A DNA stretch of 64,000 bases, taken from contig NZ_JANHAU010000001.1 of assembly GCF_024464185.1 (NCBI RefSeq), forward strand, positions 248,001-312,000, written 5' to 3'. Every line of letters begins with the position of its first letter. The first letter of the stretch is position 1. The notes beneath the pieces were generated by a model. The model saw only the letters and a list, made by a program, of their open reading frames with translations, made no database searches and was not told where the DNA came from. Below are positions 1 to 8,321 of the stretch, in pieces. A program made the translations under genes and the position numbers. The DNA comes from Haloarchaeobius salinus (lineage in GTDB: Archaea; Halobacteriota; Halobacteria; Halobacteriales; Natrialbaceae).

Positions 1-60
1 GACGTTCGCCGCCTCGCCCTTGCCGCTCCCGGGCAGGCCGACTGTTCCGATGACGGTCAT
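1..60 (-). CDS. P-loop nucleotide kinase-like protein (UPF0200 type), N-terminal fragment
   Basis: Only the first 20 residues lie in the window; the rest runs off the left edge. The ATG is at the complement of bases 58-60. The peptide begins MTVIGTVGLPGSGKGEAANV, which holds a Walker A loop (GLPGSGKGE) directly after the first beta strand. That arrangement fits adenylate-kinase-like or dephospho-CoA-kinase-like proteins, and the wording of the loop resembles the archaeal UPF0200 group. The substrate cannot be judged from this fragment. It is divergent from the YccF gene to its right. Confidence 0.65.
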   Translation of the reverse strand, partial: MTVIGTVGLPGSGKGEAANV

Positions 61-165
61 CGCTCGGGAATTGTCGTGACGGCGGCTTAACCCCACCGCT
101 CTCCCGCCGACGGCACCGTGCCCCGCTGCCAACGCTTTTCGCCGGTGAGCACGTCATGGTCACGT

Positions 166-540
166 ATGGCCCGTTCCCTCCTCGTCCGTGCGGTGTGGTT
201 CCTCCTCGTCGGCTGGTGGCTCACGTTCGTCGCCATCAACGTCGCGTGGCTCCTGAACGTCACCATCCTCGGCATCCCGCTCGGGGTCGCCATCATCAAC
301 CGCGTGCCGACGCTGCTGACGCTGAAGGAGCGCCGCCAGCCGATCGACCCCGACGCAGGTCGGAGCCAGCACTCGCTGCTCGTCCGGGCGGTGTACTTCC
401 TCCTCGTCGGCTGGTGGCTCAGCCTGCTCTGGGCGAACGTCGCCTGGGTCTTCGCGGCCTCCATCGTCGGCCTCCCCGTCGCCATCGTGATGTTCAACTA
501 CCTGCCGTACCTGACCTCCCTCTACCGGTTCGACGGCTGA
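166..540 (+). CDS. YccF domain (DUF307) membrane protein
   Basis: The protein has 124 residues and consists of two similar halves (about residues 4-52 and 68-115). Each starts LLVRAVxFLLVGWW and continues NVAW...IxGxPxxxxxxNxxP, the pattern of the YccF inner-membrane domain. Each half carries two hydrophobic segments, so the protein is probably integral to the cytoplasmic membrane. The function of the family is unknown. The ATG at 166 is preferred over the upstream GTG at 118 because homology-like sequence begins with MARSLLVRAVWF and the 16 residues before it are unlike the rest. A short acetyltransferase-like remnant overlaps its end on the other strand. Confidence 0.8.
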   Translation: MARSLLVRAVWFLLVGWWLTFVAINVAWLLNVTILGIPLGVAIINRVPTLLTLKERRQPIDPDAGRSQHSLLVRAVYFLLVGWWLSLLWANVAWVFAASIVGLPVAIVMFNYLPYLTSLYRFDG

Positions 541-635
541 GCGACGACCACGCCATCGGTCTCGAAAGCATCGGCGGGCACGCCGAGCTGGTCCGTCCAG
601 TACGTTTCGAGCGCCCGCTCCGTCGCCGGCTGCAT
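522..635 (-). pseudogene. Possible remnant of a GNAT-type acetyltransferase N-terminus
   Basis: On the minus strand an ATG at 635 opens a 37-codon frame that stops inside the 3' end of the YccF gene. Its peptide contains ALETYWTDQLGVPADAF, which resembles the start of some haloarchaeal GNAT acetyltransferases (aromatic residue, then LGV, then a short acidic stretch). No acetyl-CoA site follows. It could be the leftover of a gene cut by a rearrangement near the adjacent tRNA, or a chance frame. Confidence is low because the likeness is judged from a short stretch. Confidence 0.3.
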
Positions 636-752
636 GGTCGTCCCGACGCATGCACCCGTGGAAACACCTGGACCGGCGTGCGAGCACGTCGCACCAGCCG
701 CGTCGGTCGAATCCCGACCGTTTTTCTACGATGGCGACATAGCCGGAATCGA

Positions 753-827
753 GGGCACGTAGCTCAGCCTGGATAGAGCGTCGGACTTCTAATCCGATGG
801 TCGTGGGTTCAAATCCCATCGTGCTCG
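753..827 (+). tRNA. tRNA-Arg (anticodon TCT)
   Basis: A full cloverleaf of 75 bases can be folded. The acceptor stem GGGCACG pairs with CGTGCTC (one G-T pair). The anticodon arm is TCGGA-CTTCTAA-TCCGA, giving anticodon TCT for AGA codons. The T arm is GTGGG-TTCAAAT-CCCAT, followed by discriminator base G at 827. No intron is seen and CCA is not encoded. A T-rich stretch about 30 bases upstream (around 720-728) may act as the TATA element. The 3' part of this gene is repeated downstream (see the 918-1081 repeat). Confidence 0.95.
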
Positions 828-917
828 TCTGTCGTCACGAACTCGTGAGTGACGACGACGAGCAGCCGTGGGATTTGAAGCAGGGAGCGGAACGGAGTGG
901 AGCGACCGAGGTTCAAA

Positions 918-1081
918 TCCCATCGTGCTCGTTCGCTGCGCTCACTCGCACGATGTAGTCCCCCTCGCTCGCGACGCTCGCTCGCGGGACTCCCATCGTG
1001 CTCGTTCGCTGCGCTCACTCGCCCGATGTAGTCCCCCTCGCTCGCGACGCTCGCTCGCGGGACTCCCATCGTGCTCGTTCG
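918..1081. repeat. 73-bp tandem repeat containing the tRNA-Arg 3' end
   Basis: Two consecutive 73-base units (918-990 and 991-1063) and a partial third (from 1064) each begin TCCCATCGTGCTCGT, which is the 3' T-arm and acceptor end of the tRNA-Arg gene at 814-828. The first unit is also preceded by TTCAAA (912-917), so it extends the tRNA match further. Between the two full units I see one difference (CGCACGATG versus CGCCCGATG). Each unit also contains GTCCC...GGGAC inverted arms. The bases TTCAAATCCC at 912-921 are also present inverted at 870-879. Confidence 0.85.
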
Positions 1082-1389
1082 TCCGTGACTCTACTGCATC
1101 GTCTCTGGATACCTGATAGATAATGGTGTGTCCCTCGTCGAGGGGTGGACGCTAGAACACTAGCCTGCGTACTGATACCTGACAACGCAGTACAGAGACG
1201 TGCGTCGTCGGAACGGGGGGTAGTCCCGGCGGGCCGGCAGGCTCTCCGGCCAGCACCGTCGGTCCCCACCGGGGGGACGGGACCGGCGTGTGGGACGGGC
1301 CGCCGTGGAGTACGAACCGACGATGCAGGGAGGGGGGTCCAGTACCGCAACGACGCGGTCGACCCGTGCGGCGGACGGACCCGACGGCC
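1082..1389. other. Non-coding interval between repeat and membrane-protein gene
   Basis: This stretch of about 300 bases has open frames on both strands, but their products are rich in Arg, Pro and Thr without domains or plausible starts, and I take them as chance frames. I see no RNA gene. It probably contains only the 3' flank of the convergent gene at 1390-1704. Confidence 0.5.
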
Positions 1390-1704
1390 TCACCCGGCGG
1401 TCGCGGTCGTCCGTTTGCTCCTGACGTACCTGATGTAGCCGTACATCACACAGCACATCGACGCGAGCAGGAGGACGACGTGGACGACGGGGTGGACGTC
1501 GAGCGGTGGGAGGAGTCCGAAGGCACGCTCGAACGTGAGCATCGTGAGGACGAACAGGGCGCTGCCTGACTGGAGGACGACGAGCGCCCGTCGACGCTCT
1601 GCGGACACGCCACGGCGACGGCGGACCCACTCGGAACGGGCGACGACGAGGGCGAACACGACGGCGAGCGCGGCAACGAGTAGCCACGTGGCGGGCGTGG
1701 TCAT
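1390..1704 (-). CDS. Small membrane protein of unknown function
   Basis: The 104-residue product has three hydrophobic segments, at about residues 6-22, 44-61 and 70-90. Short basic loops (RSEWVRRRRG after the first, RYVRSKR at the end) follow the positive-inside rule. The start MTTPATWLLVAALAVV is a typical membrane start. No catalytic motif is visible and I do not recognise a named family. It is divergent from the MaoC-like gene at 1803. Confidence 0.7.
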   Translation of the reverse strand: MTTPATWLLVAALAVVFALVVARSEWVRRRRGVSAERRRALVVLQSGSALFVLTMLTFERAFGLLPPLDVHPVVHVVLLLASMCCVMYGYIRYVRSKRTTATAG

Positions 1705-1802
1705 CAGGGGACAGTAGGCCTCCCCGCCGCAAAAGTATTCGGTCGCTGACTATCGCGGTGACCGATATGCAGGTTTTAGTCGGAACCGGCCCACCCGGTG
1801 GT

Positions 1803-2237
1803 ATGGAGTACTTCGAAGATATCGAGGTCGGCGACACCCGGGAGTACGGCAGCTACACCGTCGAGGCGGCGGAGATCATGGAGTTCGCCGGGCAGTACGA
1901 CCCGCAACCGTTCCACACCGACGAGGAGGCCGCCGCGGAGAGCTTCTTCGGCGGGCTGGTCGCGAGCGGTTGGCACACCAGCGCCATCACGATGCGCCTG
2001 CTCGTCACGGGCATCTTCCCCGACACCTCGGCGATGGGCGCGGTCGGGGTCGACGAGTTGCGCTGGCCGAACCCGGTGCGGCCGGGCGACGAGCTCCACG
2101 TCGAGACGGAGGTGCTGCAGACGGAGGCGGACTACCGGCCCGGTGTCGGCCTCGTCCGGAGCCGCGTGGAGACGTTCGATGCCGACGGCGAACTGAAACA
2201 GCACTTCGTGAGTCGGGCGCTGTACGGGCAGCGCTGA
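1803..2237 (+). CDS. MaoC-like hot-dog (R)-specific enoyl-CoA hydratase/dehydratase
   Basis: The 144-residue protein has the single hot-dog fold signature of MaoC-like hydratases. The hydratase-2 motif is AGQYDPQPFHTD, with the expected catalytic Asp33 and His38. The later SGWHTSAITMRL segment is the central helix. Such enzymes hydrate trans-2-enoyl-CoA to (R)-3-hydroxyacyl-CoA in the cytoplasm, serving beta-oxidation or polyhydroxyalkanoate supply; the true substrate is not known here. The ATG at 1803 is chosen over 1758 because MEYFEDIEVGD is the usual start of the family. No related gene lies beside it, so pathway assignment is inference. Confidence 0.88.
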   Translation: MEYFEDIEVGDTREYGSYTVEAAEIMEFAGQYDPQPFHTDEEAAAESFFGGLVASGWHTSAITMRLLVTGIFPDTSAMGAVGVDELRWPNPVRPGDELHVETEVLQTEADYRPGVGLVRSRVETFDADGELKQHFVSRALYGQR

Positions 2238-2549
2238 CGCCCGGCCGAGAGATATGTGAGGGAGGCGACTGTTCTGTCCGTCCAGTCCGTCGCTTCGCGA
2301 CCCGATACATCTAGTGTCCGGCAGGTGGCCGACCCGCCGGTACCGTCCGGTCGATCGGCGGGTTTCGGGAGTTGAACTTTCTACGACCGTGGAAACGGGT
2401 CGTGGCCGGTCAGAGCCGAGGACGGTATCCTCTTCATACCGGGGACCATCGGGGGTGGCTGCCGGACATAACTATCGGCTATATTTATATCTGCCAGTTG
2501 AGAACAACCCGGTTGGGGAGCGCACTTCCCCACACTGGAGGAGAGACAC
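2238..2549. other. Intergenic region upstream of the propeller gene
   Basis: About 310 bases without a convincing gene. The right part turns AT-rich and holds the probable promoter (2480-2490). A Shine-Dalgarno-like GGAGGAGA at 2538-2545 precedes the ATG at 2550, unusual in a window where most genes look leaderless. Confidence 0.6.
2480..2490 (+). promoter_or_regulatory. TATA element of the propeller gene
   Basis: The AT-only run TATATTTATAT stands out in GC-rich surroundings 60-70 bases before the ATG at 2550. A start of transcription about 25 bases downstream would give a leader of some 35-40 bases that includes the GGAGGAGA at 2538-2545. Confidence 0.6.
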
Positions 2550-4619
2550 ATGACAGACGTAACGACAATCGCGACGGGAATCGACGCCGCCATCGGCTGT
2601 GACTACCGACGGACCGAACGCGCACTGTACTTCGTCGAGTACGGCGGCAGCATCGCACGCTACGACCTCGTCAGGGACGCGGTCGGCACGGTCTCCACCG
2701 GGACGGACACCATCATGGGGACCTACCAGTACGACCTCGACACCGGCCAGCAGGGGGCGGCCGGCGACGACGACGTGTGGTGGGAGATCATCACAGACGG
2801 CGAGCGCAAACTCGTCTCGCTGGAGGACGCCGCCATCGCGTACCTCGGGGACGTCGACTACGACGGCATCTCGTCGGCCGAGGTGCAGGACCTCGACTAC
2901 GACCGGACGCGGGACCTGAGCGGCAGCGACGACGACAACGAGCTGTTCGAGGGCGCGGTGTTCGCGGTCCGGACCAACGACGGCAACTACGCGAAGGTCG
3001 AGGTGCTCGACCACGGCGACGACCTGCAGGTCCGGTACCACACGTACGAGCTGCAGGACGCGTATCAGGAGCTCGGGACGGGCTACAACCGCCCGGAGGA
3101 TATCGTACTCGGCAGCGACGGCGGTCACGCGTACGTCACCGAGCGTGGCGGCGACGTCCTCCGTGTCGATCTGGACGACGCCGACCGGAGCCAGGCGACC
3201 GTACTCGCGAGCGGGCTCACGAGCCCCCACCAGCTCGCGCTCGACGACGACCACAACCAGGCCTACGTCGTGGAGTTCGACGATGCTGGCCGGCTGCTCC
3301 GGATCGACCTCACCTCCGGTGCCGTCGACGAACGCTACAGCGGACTCCACGGTGCCGTCGGGCTCCTCGTCGATGCGGAGCGACAGTTCGCCTACGTCAC
3401 CGAACAGCGCGGCGGCGGCGCGAACGGCGTCCTCACCCGCATCGACCTCGCGACCGGCGCGAACGAGGAGCTGGTCGAGGATCTGACCGCCCCGTTCATG
3501 CTCTCGTGGGGGAGCCCGACCGAGGACCGCGTCGTGTTCACCGAGCGCGACCCCGAGAACGCCGTCTCGGTGGTCGACCTCACGACGCTCGACGTGGACA
3601 CGCTCGTCGACGACGTGCCGTTCCGGCCGTCGAGCGTCGCGCTCGTCAGCGAGGACGACCTCCTCGTCTGCAGCGACGAGGTGCTCGCGGCCGTCGACCT
3701 CGCTGCCGACCTCTACCCGGCTGACGCGCCGCTGTTCATGGGCATCGGCCACGTTCCCGTCACCGATATCTCGCCGGACGGCTACGCCACCACCCAGGGC
3801 CCGGGCTACCCGCTCCAGACGGATAACGCACCGTTCGGCGGCCGGCTCCCGATCATGCTCAACCACGAGCGGGCCTACCACGACGAGGGGGCGCGCTACT
3901 ACCGCCTCCTCGTCGACGGGGACGAGCCACGTCAGAGCTGGCGGCAGCTCAAGTGGACGACCAGCACGAACCGCTTCGAGCCGGCGGCCGTCTCCGCGTC
4001 CAGCGGCGGCTACTACCCGGTGCACGAGCCCGGCGAGATATGGTACAACAGCCGGCTGGGCTACAAGCTCGGGACCGGCTGGCTCACCAACGGCGAACAC
4101 ACCATCACGGTGAAGTTCTACAGCGACCGGGACCGCAGCACCCTCGTCGACCAGGAGCACGTCGATGTGCGCATCGACAACCAGCACCCCCGCGCCGAGA
4201 TCGGGACCATCTACCACGAGCTCCCGTCCGGCGCTCCCACCCCGGAGGAGGAGATCGGGGCCTGCGGCATCGTCGACGGCGGAACCGACGAGTTCCAGGT
4301 GGCGGTCACCGCCCACGACCCGGAAGGCCACCTTCGGAGCTGGTCCCTGCGGACGCTCTGGGGCGACAACGAGAGCGCCCACGTCGCGAGCGACAGCTAC
4401 GACAACCACGACTCCTCGATCAGCTGGGCCGGCATCCAGGACAGCCGCGAACCGCCGGGCTGGTGGTCGGTGTACGCCCTCGAGTCCGAGTCGGCGCGCC
4501 AGTGCGCCCACACGTTCTACCTCGACGTCTGGGGACGGACGGTGAACGGCTACCATCACGTCCACCACTCGCGCTACCACAAGTCCATCACGATGCTGCT
4601 GCCCGACCCGAGTCCCTGA
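2550..4619 (+). CDS. Large beta-propeller (NHL/YVTN-like) protein of unknown function
   Basis: The 689-residue protein lacks a signal peptide and membrane segments. Residues about 1-40 look like one propeller blade (ALYFVEYGGSIARYDL). A separate acidic segment follows (about 55-170). Then at least five blades run from about 180 to 395, for example HAYVTERGGDVLRVDL, QAYVVEFDDAGRLLRIDL and FAYVTEQRGGG. The last 290 residues form another part, rich in Trp, Tyr and His, with GWWSVYALES and HHVHHSRYHKSITM near the end, probably beta-sandwich folds. I do not recognise a function. The blades suggest a ligand- or protein-binding scaffold. It stands alone, with its own promoter and ribosome binding site. 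Confidence 0.7.
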   Translation: MTDVTTIATGIDAAIGCDYRRTERALYFVEYGGSIARYDLVRDAVGTVSTGTDTIMGTYQYDLDTGQQGAAGDDDVWWEIITDGERKLVSLEDAAIAYLGDVDYDGISSAEVQDLDYDRTRDLSGSDDDNELFEGAVFAVRTNDGNYAKVEVLDHGDDLQVRYHTYELQDAYQELGTGYNRPEDIVLGSDGGHAYVTERGGDVLRVDLDDADRSQATVLASGLTSPHQLALDDDHNQAYVVEFDDAGRLLRIDLTSGAVDERYSGLHGAVGLLVDAERQFAYVTEQRGGGANGVLTRIDLATGANEELVEDLTAPFMLSWGSPTEDRVVFTERDPENAVSVVDLTTLDVDTLVDDVPFRPSSVALVSEDDLLVCSDEVLAAVDLAADLYPADAPLFMGIGHVPVTDISPDGYATTQGPGYPLQTDNAPFGGRLPIMLNHERAYHDEGARYYRLLVDGDEPRQSWRQLKWTTSTNRFEPAAVSASSGGYYPVHEPGEIWYNSRLGYKLGTGWLTNGEHTITVKFYSDRDRSTLVDQEHVDVRIDNQHPRAEIGTIYHELPSGAPTPEEEIGACGIVDGGTDEFQVAVTAHDPEGHLRSWSLRTLWGDNESAHVASDSYDNHDSSISWAGIQDSREPPGWWSVYALESESARQCAHTFYLDVWGRTVNGYHHVHHSRYHKSITMLLPDPSP

Positions 4620-4789
4620 TGCGGATCGCCGCCTGCCCGCTTCCGAGCCCCGCCCTTCGGTCGTGACGACTCCGGTCGAAATGCGCGAACAGGCGGGGTG
4701 CGGCAATCGCTGTCGGGCTACCTATCCGACACGGGTCACGTTAGCACAACGCCCATCAGAACCATACCTCTTGGCGGCCTGTCACGCCC

Positions 4790-6508
4790 ATGGTCGATGC
4801 CGCACCGCTGCTTCCGGGGCTGATGCTGCTGTCCGCGGCGGCGAGTGCGACCATCGCTGCGTACCTGCTGGTCTGGCTCCGTCAGGACAGGCCGGCACCT
4901 GGGATCCGATCGTTCCTCCTGGTCGCGACCGCCGCTGGCGTCTGGTGTCTCGGTGTGGCCCTGGTGCTCTGGGAACCGACGCTCGCGGGGATGGCGGCGT
5001 TCTCGGCGATCTCCTGGCTCGGGATGACCGCCCTCGCAGTCGCATGGCCGGCGTTCGTACTGGAGTACACCCGGTCGGTCGATGTGTTCCGTCCCCGGAT
5101 ACTGGGTGCGCTCTCGGTCGTCCCCGGAGCGACGTTGGTCGGTCTCTTCGTCTGGCCCGACCTGCTGGTAGCCGGGGTACACGTCGATAGCGTCGGCAGC
5201 CTCTCGACGCTCGACGGGACGCCCGGCCCCCTGCTCGTCGTGTTCGTCCTCTACACCTACGTCGTGAACACGGGGGCCCTGGTACTGCTGGCCCAGCACT
5301 ACCGCGAAGCCGGCGACCAGGTCCGCCCGCAGACGGGGGCGTTGCTCGTCGCCGGCGCGCTCCCCTTCACGGCCAGCATCGCCAGCCTGCTCGGAGTGAC
5401 CCCGTTCCAGCCGGTCGATCTGACCCCGTTCGTGTTCGCCGTCACGAACGTCCTCGTCCTCCTCGCACTGTTCCGGTACGAGCTGTTCCGTCTCGTTCCG
5501 GTCGCCCGGACGACCCTGGTGGAGGAGCTGACCGACGGCGTGCTCGTGGTGGCACCCGGCGGCGGCATCATCGACGCCAATCTGGCAGCCGAGACGCTCC
5601 TCGGGATCGACGGACTGGCCGGGAGCCACATCGACGATGTCCCGTACGACCTCGGCCTCGACGACGTGGACGCCACCGACCGACCGACGTTCACCACCGA
5701 CGGCGGGAGCCGTCACGTCGAGGTCGATGTCTCGACCATCCGGACGCCGAACGAGGGTGCCAGCGGCTCTCTCGTCGTCCTCCACGACGTGACCGAGCAG
5801 CGCGAGCGCGAGGCACTCCTCGAGGAGACGAACGAGCGCCTCGAGGAGTTTGCGAGCGTCGTCAGCCACGACCTCCGCAACCCGCTGGCCATCTCGCAGG
5901 GCTACGTCGAACTCCTCCAGGACCGCCACGACGACCCCGAACTGGAGGAGATAGCCGACGCGAACGACCGGATGCAGGAGATCATCGACGACACGCTGTC
6001 GCTCGCTCGCATGGAGACCAACTCCCTCGACGAGGAGTGGGTGCCGCTGCGGGAGGCGGCCACCGATGCCTGGCACGTCGTCGATACCGGTGGGGCCAGG
6101 CTCGCGATCGAAGCTGACGGCTCGGTGTACGCGGACCCCGGTCGGCTCCAAACCCTGTTCGAGAACTGTTTCCGGAACAGCGTGGAACACGGGGCAACGA
6201 GCGGTCGGACGACGTCCGACGACCCGCACGAGCACGGTGCTCCGGGCGACACCACCGAGCTCTCCGTCAGCGTCGGCACGCTCGCCGACGGGTTCTACGT
6301 CGCCGACGACGGGGTCGGCATCCCCGAGTCAATCCGCGACGACATCTTCGAGACGGGTGTCTCCGCCGACGAGGACGGCACCGGCTTCGGGCTCGCTATC
6401 GTCGAGCGCGTCGCCAGCGATCACGGGTGGACCGTCGAACTCGGCGACGCGTCCGAGGGTGCCCGGTTCGATGTACGGGGCGTCGACGTGCGTGAACGGG
6501 AGAACTGA
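4790..6508 (+). CDS. 7TM-PAS sensor histidine kinase
   Basis: The 572-residue kinase starts with seven hydrophobic segments (about residues 5-230) of the type found at the N-terminus of many haloarchaeal sensor kinases. A PAS domain follows (about 240-345, LTDGVLVVAPGGGIIDAN). The dimerisation helix carries the phosphorylated His360 in SHDLRNPLA. The ATPase part shows the N box (NCFRNSVEH), G1 (DDGVGIP) and G2 (GTGFGLAIVE). It should autophosphorylate in response to a membrane or lipid-phase signal and pass the phosphate to a response regulator, but none is encoded next to it, so it is an orphan kinase. It is convergent with the aminopeptidase gene. Confidence 0.92.
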   Translation: MVDAAPLLPGLMLLSAAASATIAAYLLVWLRQDRPAPGIRSFLLVATAAGVWCLGVALVLWEPTLAGMAAFSAISWLGMTALAVAWPAFVLEYTRSVDVFRPRILGALSVVPGATLVGLFVWPDLLVAGVHVDSVGSLSTLDGTPGPLLVVFVLYTYVVNTGALVLLAQHYREAGDQVRPQTGALLVAGALPFTASIASLLGVTPFQPVDLTPFVFAVTNVLVLLALFRYELFRLVPVARTTLVEELTDGVLVVAPGGGIIDANLAAETLLGIDGLAGSHIDDVPYDLGLDDVDATDRPTFTTDGGSRHVEVDVSTIRTPNEGASGSLVVLHDVTEQREREALLEETNERLEEFASVVSHDLRNPLAISQGYVELLQDRHDDPELEEIADANDRMQEIIDDTLSLARMETNSLDEEWVPLREAATDAWHVVDTGGARLAIEADGSVYADPGRLQTLFENCFRNSVEHGATSGRTTSDDPHEHGAPGDTTELSVSVGTLADGFYVADDGVGIPESIRDDIFETGVSADEDGTGFGLAIVERVASDHGWTVELGDASEGARFDVRGVDVREREN

Positions 6509-6558
6509 GGTGTCTCCTCGCGCCGACCCGTCTGTTTCTCGCGGACAGCCGGTCGCGG

Positions 6559-7647
6559 TCAGAACCCGTCCTCGAACCTGAACGTCCCGTCGCGCTGGAC
6601 GACCTCGCCGTCGACCTCGATGACGCTGTCCTCGCTCATGTCGACGATCATGTCGACGTGGACGGCGGACTCGTTCTGCTCGTTGCCCTCGCCGACGTTC
6701 GCCTCGTAGGCGCGGCCGACCGCCATGTGGACGGTGTCGCCCATCTTCTCGTCGAACAGCATGTTGTAGGTGAACCGGTCGATGTCGCGGTTCATGCCGA
6801 TACCGAGCTCGCCGAGTCTGCGCGCACCCTCGTCGGCGTTCAGCACCTCCGTCAGGATCTCCTCGTTCTTCTCGGCGCTGTGCTCGACGACCTCGCCGTC
6901 CGCGAAGGTGAGGTGGACGCCCGTGACCTCGCGACCCTGGTGGTAGAGCGGCTTGTCGAACAGCACCTCGCCCTCGACGCTGTCGGGGACGGGCGCGGTG
7001 AACACCTCGCCGCCGGGCAGGTTGTGCTTGCCCGTGTCGTTGATGGTCGTGTTGCCCGCGATGGACATCGTCACGTCCGTCGTGTCGCCGCTCACGATGC
7101 GGACCTCGTCGGCCGGGTCGAGGATCTCGACCATCTGTGCCTGGAACTCGCCCTGCTCGTCCCAGTCCTTGTTGACGGCGTCCCAGACGAAGTTCTCGTA
7201 GCCCTCGGTGCTCATCTCCGCGAGCTGGGCGTTCGCGCCCGCCGGATACTGCGTCAGTACCCACCGCTTCGAGAGCCGCTCGTCGAGCAGCGGCTTGCGC
7301 GCCGTCTCGTACTCGCGGGTCGTCGTCGGCTCCACGTCGGCGGTCTCGGTCACGTTCGCGTCGCCGCGGATGGCGATGTAGACGTCCATCTCCTCGAACA
7401 GCGCCATCTCGTGGCTCGGCAGCTCGAACCCGCCGTCGTGGTTGCGCAGGTAGGCACGTCGGAAGCGTGTCCCCGTTCGCTGGCTGATCGCCAGCGGGTT
7501 CGCGCCGACGTCAGCACACGTCTCGAACAGCGCCGCGACGAGGTCCTCGGCGACGGGATGGGCGTCGATGACCACGTTGTCGCCGGCCTGGAGGGCGGCG
7601 GAGTGCTCGGCGACGATGCGTGCGTGCTCGCGAACTCGTGGGTCCAT
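6559..7647 (-). CDS. M29-family metalloaminopeptidase
   Basis: The 362-residue protein matches the M29 (AmpS/AmpT, thermophilic aminopeptidase) family in length and motifs. It begins MDPRVREHARIVAEHSAALQ, then carries the GDNVVIDA segment, and near the end HVDMIVDM, which supplies metal-binding His and Asp. Other conserved parts include SGDTTDVTMSIAGN and GEVFTAPVPDS. These enzymes remove N-terminal residues from peptides in the cytoplasm with two divalent metals. A role in using peptides brought in by the ABC importer encoded just upstream on the same strand is plausible but inferred from proximity only. Confidence 0.9.
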   Translation of the reverse strand: MDPRVREHARIVAEHSAALQAGDNVVIDAHPVAEDLVAALFETCADVGANPLAISQRTGTRFRRAYLRNHDGGFELPSHEMALFEEMDVYIAIRGDANVTETADVEPTTTREYETARKPLLDERLSKRWVLTQYPAGANAQLAEMSTEGYENFVWDAVNKDWDEQGEFQAQMVEILDPADEVRIVSGDTTDVTMSIAGNTTINDTGKHNLPGGEVFTAPVPDSVEGEVLFDKPLYHQGREVTGVHLTFADGEVVEHSAEKNEEILTEVLNADEGARRLGELGIGMNRDIDRFTYNMLFDEKMGDTVHMAVGRAYEANVGEGNEQNESAVHVDMIVDMSEDSVIEVDGEVVQRDGTFRFEDGF

Positions 7648-7707
7648 ACCGGTAGTCGCGCCGGTGCTCGGTTATCGGTTTCGGTGCGAAACCCGACGGA
7701 GGGAGAA

Positions 7708-8259
7708 TCAGAGCTCGGGCTTCCAGTCGTCGATGCGCTCGGCGTACGGGACGAACTTCTCGTGGGAGTCGTGCTTGAACACGCCCAGGATGGTCCCGTC
7801 GAGCTTCTGGACGTACGTGTAGAACTCGCCCGCGTCCTCGGCGTCGTGGACCATGCCGGGGGCGTGGCGCAGCTCGTACTGCGCGGCGACGAACACCGCC
7901 GTCTCCGTCTCCGGGTCGCGGTACTCCACGACGAGGAACACGTTCCCGTCGACCTCGCGACGGAACACCTCGTACTCGGGGAACTCCTTGTCGCCGAACA
8001 CCTCGGTGAACTCCTCGCCGTGGTTCTTGGGGACCACGAACACCAGCCCGAAGCGGTCGTCGTCGCCCGCCTCGCGGTGCTGGGTCCCGGTGCTGCCGGC
8101 CATCATCGTGACCGTCTCCCAGCCCTCGTCCTCGCGCTCGTCCGCCAGCGCCTCCATGTCCTCGAGTGCGCCCTGCCAGGCTGACTTGAGGACCTCGGCG
8201 TTGTTCGTGATTCGGTCGACGTACTCGTCGTCGTGTTCACTGTCGGGGACGTCCGGCAT
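7708..8259 (-). CDS. Uncharacterised acidic haloarchaeal protein
   Basis: From the ATG at 8259 the product is 183 residues long and strongly acidic. It starts MPDVPDSEHDDEYVDRITNN and has a helical N-terminal third, then alternating strands (RFGLVFVVPKN, NVFLVVEYRDPETETAVFVA). There is no signal peptide, membrane segment or catalytic motif. An upstream extension of the frame exists, but its Arg- and His-rich sequence is unlike the rest, so the shorter start is used. I do not recognise its function. It lies at the end of the minus-strand block that includes the peptide importer, but a 60-base gap suggests separate expression. Confidence 0.75.
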   Translation of the reverse strand: MPDVPDSEHDDEYVDRITNNAEVLKSAWQGALEDMEALADEREDEGWETVTMMAGSTGTQHREAGDDDRFGLVFVVPKNHGEEFTEVFGDKEFPEYEVFRREVDGNVFLVVEYRDPETETAVFVAAQYELRHAPGMVHDAEDAGEFYTYVQKLDGTILGVFKHDSHEKFVPYAERIDDWKPEL

Positions 8260-8321
8260 ATCTGCACCCACGAAACGAAGCCGGATAAGCGTGTCTGACC
8301 GGCTCAGACAGCCGGGAACCG

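Noticed and set aside
918-1081. CRISPR array
   Set aside because: The 73-bp units follow each other without unique spacers and contain the tRNA end, so this is a tandem repeat.
1015-1438. Small genes on either strand in the gap after the repeat
   Set aside because: Products are Arg/Pro-rich, overlap each other antisense, and have no promoter or start support.
2550-4619. Part of a contractile injection system or phage tail
   Set aside because: The blade-rich protein could fit as a fibre, but no sheath, tube, baseplate or ATPase genes lie nearby.
2472-4706. A 744-codon frame antisense to the propeller gene
   Set aside because: Its product is Val/Arg/Asp-rich low complexity, a mirror of Asp/Val codons on the plus strand; the plus-strand gene has a promoter, ribosome site and repeats typical of propeller blades.
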